This document shows, piece by piece, positions 46,089-64,000 of a stretch of 64,000 bases of DNA. The translations under genes and the position numbers were made by a program. Position 1 is the stretch's first letter. Each line of letters starts with the position of its first letter. The DNA is from Hemibagrus wyckioides (taxonomy: Eukaryota; Chordata; Actinopteri; Siluriformes; Bagridae): the NCBI RefSeq assembly GCF_019097595.1, contig NC_080726.1, positions 11,859,705-11,923,704 on the forward strand, given 5' to 3'. Under the pieces are notes generated by a model. That model was given only the letters and a program-made list of their open reading frames with translations. It had not been told where the DNA came from and made no database searches.

Positions 46089-49000
46089 ACACACCCCTAG
46101 GCTACTCCAACATGGGAGGCGACCCACTACATGTTCTGGGTTTGATTCGTGACCTTATGAACTACAAAAGAAATTCCCATGATCACTCACATGAGGAGCT
46201 TCTTGGTTTGCATGATTTTATACTGCTTTAATCTGATCATATATTTTGTTCATAAAGAGCATTTCAATTCCCAAAAACATTTCAGTTTTTTTTTTTTATT
46301 ATATTACACATTATATTATATTGGTGTCAGCATACAAATGTGTGTTTCTCTTCCCAGATGTCTACGTATTTGGCATTGGGGAAAAGGTTAAGCTGTCTGA
46401 GCTAAAACAACTAGCTTCCATTAAAATTAGAGAGAGGCATCTCTTTATCCTAAAAAATTATGAGCATCTAGGGGAGGTGTTCAATAGGATGATCAGTGAG
46501 TAGCATTTGTGCATGTTGTGGCCATATATTGTGTGTAGCTATGTTGTACACAAATGTATTTGTGTAATGTAACTAAAAATACCACAAAATAGCTAATGCC
46601 AAAACAGTATTAAGAACATTCGCTATGTATTAAACTATTAACCTCCCTGTCTGTTAATGCACCATTACCATATTAATGAGTTTCAGACTAAACTGGAAAA
46701 AAATTGCCTTTGATGTAATATTTCCTCTTGCCTTTTTCCTAGATGATTCTACTGTAACCAAATGTGGAGTGGCTCATGAGATGGTTTCTCCAAGAACCAA
46801 TAATGATGCTGATTATGATACTGATATACCTCAGCCTGCGTATACCAGGCCTTGGCATGTTTCTCTTGATTGGGTAAGTGAATTAAATTGTTGTAAACTC
46901 TTTAAACTGTTGGATCAGAAAATGATGTATATACATCAGTAATTTTTGGCATTGTTGATCATTGCCTTCCTCATTGTCTTGTTTAACTAGCAAGGAAAGC
47001 CATGCCAGGGCTCAATTTTGACTAAGGACTGGGTGATCACATCTGCACACTGTGTGATGAAACTAAATAATGGTTTGATTGAATGGGCCAATGCCGTGGA
47101 TGTGAAAATTAAGCATGGTTTGAATTCTTTACATTATTTTACAGTATAATGAAATCAATTAAATATGTCATTTAAACTGGGGATAAAGGTCACCTAGTAT
47201 ACAATTCTTTAAAATTAGTAGGCAATGCTAATGCATGTCCTACTTCTGAAGTTGTTGCAAAAGTTACATGCAAGTTTTTTTTCTTTAAGATTCTCCTTCT
47301 TCTTCTTCTTCTTCTTTCAGCTTTTCCCTTCAGGGGTCGCCCTCCACCTATCCCTATCTTCTGCATCGTCAACACTTGCACCCACTAGCTTCATATCCTC
47401 ATTTATTGCATCCATATTCCTCCTCTTTGGCCTTCCTCTTTGCCTCCAGCCTGGCAGCTCCATGTCCAACATTCTCCTACCTATATACTCACTCTCCCTC
47501 CTCTGAACATGTCCAAACCATCTTAATCTGTCCTCCCTAACTTTGTCCCCCAAACATCCAACATGAATTTTTTTTGTTTGTTTGTTTGTTTTTAAGACTG
47601 TCTTTTATGGAAAATAGATATTTGGCTCTATTTTCCATATTTTTGTTCTGAGAATCTGATGCAATTTGGTCATTGAAAGATTTTTTTGCTCTGCAGTGTA
47701 TGATTGCAAAAAATGATCAGGATATAGATATAATAATTAATTCAGAGTTGAGTTAGTCAATGTTTTGGGAGAACAAGCATGTCAAAGGGGCACTGGTCTC
47801 CTTGGCCCCTTCCTAGAACCACAAGTGCTACCACTTCATGACTATGACCCCATGTGCAGCCTATGAATATTTGATCCTTTTTCATCTTTCCCATTCCTGT
47901 CTTGGTGAGGCATTTAAAAAGTGAACTCAAGAATATATACATTTACAGGATTTGGAAGATGCTTTATCCAAAGCACCTGTCTTGAGGGTTATGGGCTCAA
48001 CGGTGGCATATTGACACTTGAACTCACAACTTTCCAACCACATCTTATCTACTGAGAGATCACTCCTCCACCTAACATCTAGCTCTAACCTGTGTTTCTT
48101 GCTTCTTTGTTACTGTTAAGCAGCATACACCTTGGGTATACTTCAGATATCAAACGATATCCAGATTATAACACGAGAATTTCCATGAAATTTCTGAAAA
48201 AAAAAAAAACATGTAAAATTGTGTGGTAAATATTTATTACCAGCTGAATATAATAACCATAATTTACACCAGTTCTCAACTCAGCCCCTGAATATTTATA
48301 AGCAGTTTATTCTGCTCCAGCTTCAAACACATCTAAGCCAAGCTTCGATGTTTGTGAATAAGGACTGCTTGGTTCAGATGTGTTAGGAGCATGAGCACAA
48401 GAAATGTGTGACCTGGATAATGGTTTCTTAGGGCTGGATTAAGAATCTCTGGTACATATTGATGTCAAACCACAAGGGCCTACATTTTCTTGTGTTTTTC
48501 TTTAAGGTGATGGACAAGTGAATGGCTTATTGCTAATCCCTCATCCAGATTTCGATGTCACAAAACTTAAGGACAAGAACATCAATGAGTTTTATGACTA
48601 TGATGTTGCACTCATTAAAGTGCACAAGAGCATTCAGCTATCTTCTAAAGCAAGGTAAAATAGAAAGATAGAGTTTCTTTTTCACTTTTAGTGCATAATC
48701 TTTTTGTCTTTCAAAAAAAAAATTATGCATGGTAGTATTTACTCTTTTTCCATTCAGTTGAAAAAGTAACCAGCTTTTCACGTTGTCTTTAACAGGCCTG
48801 TTTGTTTGCCGTGTACAAAAGCTTCGAATCGAGCTCTTAAGATGAGTAATGACTCTACTTGCAAGAAACACCGTAAGACCTTATGGATAATAATGTCAAA
48901 TGATATACGGTCAACTCCAAAATGATTGACACCCTTTATATAACTGAGCTAATATAACTATAATATGAATAAGAGCTTAAATATTTGTTAGTAAATCTAC

Positions 49001-50561
49001 ACAGAATACCACACACACACATAATGGCTGGTATTACAACACCCAGAGTGTTGGAAAAGTGATCCGGGTATCTTTAAAAAAAAAAAAAAAACATATGAAA
49101 CAGACAAATTGGGAGCTCCCAAATGGGATAGAGACAGGATACAGTAACAGACAGGATGTGTTTCACACATCCCCATAATCCCTACAGCTCACACCAAAGG
49201 TGGACTGCACCGTCATTAACAAGGTGTGTGTGTGTACACGCACACACACACACACACAATTTATTTTGCTTTTTATATTACATCACTGATCATTCTGTAA
49301 TCTTGTTTTCAGATTTTATTATTCACAGATATTGTTTTAGATTTGAATGTGAATGCCTTTTTAATTCAGACCTCAGGTTTTCAGTAGAGAGCCAGTTGAC
49401 ATCTCGTAACCATTTCTAGTAGACTTAGTTGCAGGTCTTATTGAAAGATTCATCTATGACCTAAAAGAGCTATAATGTTAAAATGTCATGGTTGTTAGTG
49501 GAATAATTCTGGAGTCTGAACCACTAGCCAAGAAACAGGCTCAAAGATCCATGTTTCTCAGTATTTATTTACCTTAAACATTCTTTAGAGCTGCCAGTAA
49601 TTTCCAGTGGTTTGATAGACAATTCATATTAGAGTAATTTTATTAGAGGGGGGAAATATTGTTTATCCAGTAGTTTTAGTGAACATTTTGATATAAAAAT
49701 AATGTGTAGATTTGTAAATTGTTTTATCTCATGGTCTTGGTCTTCTTCCATATATAATTGCATGGCTTCTGGCATTTGTGCATGAACAGAAAGTGCCCTG
49801 CTTGATCTGCAGCAGACTCAAGCGTACTTTATCAGTCAGGCGAAAACGCGAAAGCCGACTCACATCCAAACTGGAGAAAAGGTGAATTGTTTGCAATAAA
49901 CTGTCAGCTATGCAGAAATCATCTAATTGTGAAATATAGAAGGACTCTGTTACTATTTCAGCACAGCCACTTATTTTCACAGAGAGGTGATTGCATTGAG
50001 CAGTACAAACCAGCATTGGCTTCAAACAACCAGGTGTCTCTGACTGATGTGATCACAGACAGGTTCCTGTGTACCGGAGGATCGAAGAAATACAAAGATT
50101 ATATGACTTGCAAAGGTTTTTTTTTTTTTTAATTAAATTAAAAAACTGTACTCACACATATACAAACACCTAACAATTCTTTACACAAATCATAACGATT
50201 TATTGTAACCCTCTGCAGGTGACTCTGGAGGTTCCCTCTTCCTTCGTAAGGGAATGCGTTATTTTCAGGTTAGTAATTTCATGGTAGTGATAAATACACA
50301 AAAAGACATGAATTCCAGTCATCCTTCTAGCCTCTTAAGTATTTCTGATGAGCCTGTTAAATAGTTCACTTCTCAACAATTCGTTTCTTTATCCACTAGG
50401 TGGGAGTCGTGAGTTGGGGCACTAGATTAGTGTGTGAGTCGACGACCCCAATTGTTCCTGATCCTCCTGTGGATGCCCGTGATTTCCACATCAGTGTGTT
50501 CTCCATTATGCCTTGGCTTAAAGAGCACTTAGGGCAAGATTTGGAATTCCTGCCAAACTGA
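41683..50561 (+). CDS. cfb: Complement factor B/C2-like serine protease
   Basis: 846 residues, 19 coding exons: 41683-41734, 42558-42782, 42911-43147, 43241-43426, 44348-44521, 44879-44977, 45295-45428, 45596-45734, 45826-45957, 46101-46205, 46358-46495, 46743-46873, 46991-47117, 48507-48654, 48796-48872, 49790-49881, 49983-50115, 50219-50268, 50400-50561. Zymogen that pairs with C3b (or C4b) and supplies the catalytic subunit of the C3 convertase. Signal peptide MKFITAYFLCFSLYICI; four CCP modules (about 35-91, 108-170, 174-231, 236-290) instead of the canonical three; VWA domain with MIDAS D346-T-S-G-S350 and KTGTN; serine protease with H604 (TSAHC), D659 (YDYDVALIK) and S779 (GDSGGSL). DARDFHISVF and MPWLKEHLGQDLEFL at the end match factor B closely. 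Residues 330-331, where factor D should cut, read R-S. Fish Bf and C2 are hard to separate, so the symbol is provisional. Confidence 0.93.
42428..42540. repeat. (ATATT)n microsatellite
   Basis: Over 20 pentanucleotide units filling the end of factor B intron 1, stopping 17 bases before the exon 2 acceptor. Confidence 0.95.
45992..46085. repeat. (ATT)n microsatellite
   Basis: About 30 units; makes up most of the 143-nt factor B intron 45958-46100, ending 15 bases before the acceptor. Confidence 0.95.
47317..47565 (-). mobile_element. 3' end of a LINE reverse transcriptase
   Basis: The minus strand encodes KVREDRLRWFGHVQRRESEY and WRQRGRPKRRNMDAINEDMK, then AEDRDRWR, the conserved C-terminal tail of a non-LTR (probably RTE-type) reverse transcriptase. 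It ends next to a CTT array (47286-47318), the likely 3' tail. 5'-truncated, in factor B intron 13. Confidence 0.8.
47940..48070. repeat. Degenerate SINE-like repeat
   Basis: ACATTTACAGGATTTGGAAG, then CTTGAACTCACAACTTTCC: a decayed relative of the repeat at 465-612. Confidence 0.45.
49020..49245 (-). repeat. Unidentified ~220-bp repeat, copy B
   Basis: Reverse complement of 17345-17561 with few differences: CATAATGGCTGGTATTACAA at the left, GACTGCACCGTCATTAACAA at the right, GT/AC arrays outside. In factor B intron 15, immediately followed by the repeat at 49255. Confidence 0.85.
49255..49390 (+). repeat. Dispersed repeat, copy 2
   Basis: TTTGCTTTTTATATTACATC and CATTCTGTAATCTTGTTTTC match the minus strand of 21600-21800. 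Confidence 0.7.
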
Positions 50562-53500
50562 ATTAAGCAGGAAGGTTGGACAACACATTTCAATATATCC
50601 TTTTCGGTATTATAGAATTTTTTAAAATTGTTGTTCCTTGATATAATTCTTCTGAGGTGGAAATCTGCACCTCCCATACTGGTTACATGACTGCGTTCTT
50701 TTTGGGGGTTTTTAAGTAAGTAGTACTACAGGGTGGACATGGCAACGCTCTAAGCATGCTTTCAGGGAATGCTGCAAGGTCAAACATTTAATTTACGAAA
50801 CTGGGGGGGATGGCAGGAGTTCAGCCATAAGAGTGTAATATAGCCACCAATGCTTATTGCTAAGATATGCAGTTTTCCTAATCTTTTTGTTAAAGGGAAT
50901 GTTAGAGAAAAGCAGCTTTTAGAAATGGCCATCTTATTTGTGCTCATTAGAAGGAAACTTAAGGGAATCCAGCACTAGTGGGACTAGAAGATCCTCCTCT
51001 GTGGAAAGAAAACCCAAAGAGAGAGCCATCTTGAGGGAATAACTTTTAAATCTGGCTTATTTAACTTTAGAAAAAAAAAAAAAACAGCCATAAACAAAAT
51101 CAGTATATAAATAACACAAATCAGTATATAAATAACTCTGGGATACCAGAGGTTTTTATAATATATAATCTTTATTTCAGTTTCTTTGATACTTCTTGAT
51201 GTGGAATGTTGCACTATAGGCTGGGCAGCATGTCCTCAGACAGAATGCACTTTTGTCAAATAAACTAAAAAGCAATCAGTGTAACCCCATACATTTTAAT
51301 GATGTATTAACGTAGACTTTCAGTTACGAAAATGTTCACTTGGTGACTTAAATAATGCTAGAACATCAAAATACATATGTGAAAACAAAAAAACAAGAAA
51401 ATACAAAAATTACAGACCAACAACCTTATGTGTGTGTAGATGACGATGAAATCAGACCAATGAGAATTAAAGACATTTGTTAATGGACACTTTTCTCCAT
51501 GACACACTCTGCATAAGGCTCAGCCTGGTACTGCCCTTCATTTACTGGGTGTTTCGGTAAACTAAACCCTGTCTAATCTTTAAAAATAAGCTGGTAATAA
51601 TCTGTTTCACACCAAGGAGATCAACCACTGGCTGGTAAAGGAAACATGGAGGTCAAAAGAGAACGCTTCTGTCTATTTAAAGACTCTCAAGCGCGTCAAA
51701 GTTCCATTTAGATCATATCATGTAGACATTTCTAGATTTTACTCTTCAGATGTTTAAACTGTGAAGCTTTATTCCCAGATAGTCAATATCAGCAGAGAGA
51801 TCAGAGAGCATGTGTTATAAGCAAAAACATGCCTACAAAAGCAGGCAGAGAAATGCTCTGTGAATGGGGTTTCTTTAAGTGCACAGAACGATGGAGGTTC
51901 AATATGACAAAACAGTAGCCTGAGATTGCAGACCTGTCATTAAGAAGCTGACAAACTCAGGATCCACCGACACCGAGACACAGACACTGCAGCCGAAATG
52001 CATTATAAGGCAGGTGGAGTGACGTGACACCTCTTCCAGGTAGGACAGAACAGCAGAACAGATTTTTACAATCCCAGCCTTATGTTTGAACAAATGATGG
52101 AGAAAAACAGCAACAGACGAAACAGCACAGCTAACACTGTACCAGACACAAAGTGTGGATTATACGATTATCAGACTCAAACAATTCAGTGGTATAGCAC
52201 TAACTTTTCAGAGTGTGACAGAGCTAGAGTGTTTCACTTAAAGGGGCTGTGAATGAGTGAAAGTCATATCAGCAGCTTTAAAACAGACCGTCAGTTTTCT
52301 TTGGGCTGAAGAGGTGGTGGAGCAATGGCTAGTGAAATTCCTGTTTCTAAACCATGAGCTGGTTAGTCAATGCACTTCTTAAACATAATGCCATTAAAAG
52401 TGGAGTCAGTGGTTAAATTGCAACACTTTTTTTTTTTGTCATTTTTGGCAAAGGAGTATAAAACACATCTGCTCCAGCCTCTGGCTGCCCTAATTTTCAG
52501 AAAGTGGAAAAACAAAATGTTCCATTTCTGAAACATCCAACCAGTAAGAACAAGAAAGTGTCTCGGTTTTCCTTCCTTCTTGCTCATCAGTTCATGAACC
52601 CAACATTCAGGTTAATGCATGCCAAATTACTGACTGCTCATTTAAAGCAACCAAAATCCTAAACCTGCTAAATATCCATTTGTATAGAGAGCAGTTAGAA
52701 TGAGAAATCAGTGATAATTCATGAGAAAGAGCATTCGTCTCACTCGCTTGTTAACTATGTTGATATTTTATGGTGACGCACTGCACTTCGTTATAAGACT
52801 AAAGAATGTAAACTGTACATCACAGACAGAATAGCACTCAGCAGCAATTCAAGGGTTGGTCTAACCATTACTCTACACTTCACTCATGCAGCCTGAAACG
52901 TCGTCAAGGAGGATTGGAAAAGCATCTCCGGCAGAGCATCACCTTTCCTTTAGTGGTTCTTAAAATAAAGTTTATAATATTTTGAAATGAATTAAGCAGG
53001 CTAGACATCATTGAAGGTTCAACACAAAACGAGAAACTTCACAGACTTTAAAATGAACAAGAGTGTACACACACACACACCTCATGATTCTATAGAGCAA
53101 AAGCAATTTTTCTTTTCTACACATTCATAAAGAACACATGTAACAAAAAAACAAATCCCAAACATTCTTTGGCAAAAGAGCAGTTTCAAACAACCAGGTC
53201 ACCTCAACTTTGTCAACATGTGAATAAGCGAATGGCAGTTATACACAGGTTGGATGACAGAGTAGCGGCCGTCCTCCATCACAGGGTAACCACCAGCTGT
53301 AAGCCACTTGGCAAAATTATAATACAGAGAAGCATGATGTCACTTCCTTCCTCTGGGCTCCTAGGCAGATGAAGCTCAGCAGTTCCCGGTCCTAATGCTT
53401 CCTGTGAAAAAACTGAGATAGTATGGCACTTCCTGTGAGGTCACAGACGGAATCAAAGGTTTCCTGGTTTCCTGTGAGGTCAAAGTGAGATGAGGTGCTC

Positions 53501-53883
53501 ATTCTGACATCACAGGGTTTGGGGAGAATGAGGCGTGTCCATCTGAAGCACAAAAAAACCCCACACAAGCATAAAAAACTTGTCATTATACCCCACATAG
53601 GTTCAAGTGCAGCAAATAATAAATAGGACAGCCCCCATGTGGGCTTTTGTGGCCGTGCAGAAGGGGAGTGAGACATCAGTTGCTGGATAAACAAACAATG
53701 GCTGATTCTGTATATCCTTCTGGCTCTGGCACTACCCATCAAAAATCAGCTTCATATCCAGCAATATTACATTTTTCTTGTAGATTATGAAAAGAAGAAG
53801 TAGTCCAGTGCTTGAGAAAAGGTATAGTCTATCCGGCCAACTGTTCGAAGCAAAGCATACCGGTGGACCTGCTGTTTCTGCTC
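50562..53883. other. Convergent 3' flank of factor B and ece2
   Basis: Tail-to-tail genes. A factor B polyadenylation signal could be AATAAA at 51259-51264, and one for ece2 the minus-strand AATAAA at 51176-51171, which would give ece2 a 3' UTR near 2.7 kb and make the transcripts overlap slightly. I see no transposon or long microsatellite here, unusual for this window, and no other reading frame of note. Confidence 0.5.
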
Positions 53884-63056
<9,173 letters not shown>

Positions 63057-64000
63057 CTTAAAAACAGAAACAAACAACCAGAATGAGTAACAAGTAGAAA
63101 CTTAGATGTGAGTACAATCTAATAGTATGAGAATACTATTCAATCTGACAATTCTTAATACAGTAGGAAAAGGCTACACTAAAGTGTATACCCAGAATGT
63201 GCCATTCATATTGTTGATTTTGACCTCAGTTGCATTCAGAATCAAATTCGGTTATGTCTCTCTCTCGAATGCAGAAAAGAAAGAAGGGAGATATGGAGTT
63301 TGTGTCTGATGGTAGTGGAAGTAATAGGTCTCCCTGTTAGGCTGTCTGTAAATGTTTTATTTCCTAAATGATCACGATGCCCGGATGGGGGTGGATGCAC
63401 TAGTGTACAAGTAGTAAATGAGCATGCTGTATGCGTTTCTGATCTTATACCTGATAGCACTAACCAGGATGTGGGAATGGGGGCTCAGCCTCATTCTGAT
63501 AGCATTCCACTGGCAAGAGAAACACTGGTTGGCTGACGTAATGCTAAAACTACCACTTTGTGGCCTGTGGCCCCTGCTGATGCACAGATCTCAGATCTCA
63601 GGCTCCTGTGGAAATATTTCACCCTCATCTGGAAAGCCTGGCACTCTGGGCCTGACCCATAAGAGGTAAAAACCATCGGATAGCCATGCTGTAGTCCGAT
63701 TTATCACCATTTAGAAGGTGAGAGCATCATTTATGAGACATGCTATAATTACAAATCATGCCTGTTTGAATGGCAAGCAGGCTCTGGCTCAATTGCCTTC
63801 CAGTGTTTTATTCCTATGATCTTATCTTTCCTACAGGAACTGCTAGGTAAAGGCAAAGCCAGCTCTGCCATTTTGGCTTGCCCTGTAGGTTTTTAAAAAA
63901 CACTTAAAATAAACTCTGCCTTGTATCTAAATCTTTGATGGCTCCATGGTACTTGGCTATAGTGCTAAAGATAATCACAGCTACCAACTTTGAGATCAAA
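63057..64000. other. Intron of ece2 to the window edge
   Basis: Starts with the acceptor upstream of the first ece2 exon present (63057-63058). No further ece2 exon, repeat or other gene recognised before the end of the window. Confidence 0.5.

Noticed and set aside
45816..46100. Open frame ending in a long poly-isoleucine stretch
   Set aside because: The first part is factor B exon 9; the rest is the ATT array of the following intron.
47317..47553. 78-codon minus-strand frame as a host gene
   Set aside because: It is the C-terminal tail of a LINE reverse transcriptase inside a factor B intron.

Overview
The window is vertebrate nuclear DNA from a ray-finned fish. Genes are split into many short exons with GT-AG introns, they read as single-copy orthologues of vertebrate families, and introns and spacers are full of degenerate Tc1/mariner copies, teleost-type interspersed repeats and long microsatellites. 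The Tc1 load and repeat style would fit a catfish-like teleost, but that is an impression and not proven. All exon limits below come from reading splice sites and checking that every junction keeps codon phase.

Layout, left to right: (1) ano7, an anoctamin, minus strand, 19 coding exons, 3' end outside the window (146-8652). (2) A CYTH-domain protein of the CyaB/thiamine-triphosphatase fold, plus strand (11959-13659). (3) Two secreted C1q-domain proteins without collagen, minus strand (14047-15686 and 18779-20041). (4) A TRIM E3 ligase with RING, B-box, coiled coil and PRY-SPRY, minus strand (22635-26650), divergent from (5) nudt8, a CoA-type Nudix hydrolase, plus strand (29773-33482). (6) mfrp, the membrane frizzled-related protein, minus strand (34712-41042), divergent from (7) a complement factor B/C2 gene, plus strand (41683-50561). 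(8) An endothelin-converting-enzyme gene of the M13 family, closest to ece2, minus strand (53884-63056), with its 5' exons beyond the right edge.

Functionally the middle of the window is rich in innate-immunity genes (two C1q-like genes, a TRIM and factor B), interleaved with genes of unrelated roles (retinal mfrp, mitochondrial nudt8, peptide-processing ece2). There is no operon logic. Two head-to-head pairs (TRIM/nudt8 and mfrp/factor B) share intergenic DNA, and the latter holds an IRF-like element 168 bp before the factor B start.

No wholly new system is evident. The most notable points are: a tandem duplication of the first CCP module in factor B and a non-canonical convertase cleavage site in the same protein; mfrp with no C1QTNF5-type gene behind it; a GC-AG intron in ece2; a 70-bp perfect palindrome; a perfect hairpin between two divergent genes; and a very similar, unidentified ~220-bp repeat present in inverted orientation 31 kb apart.
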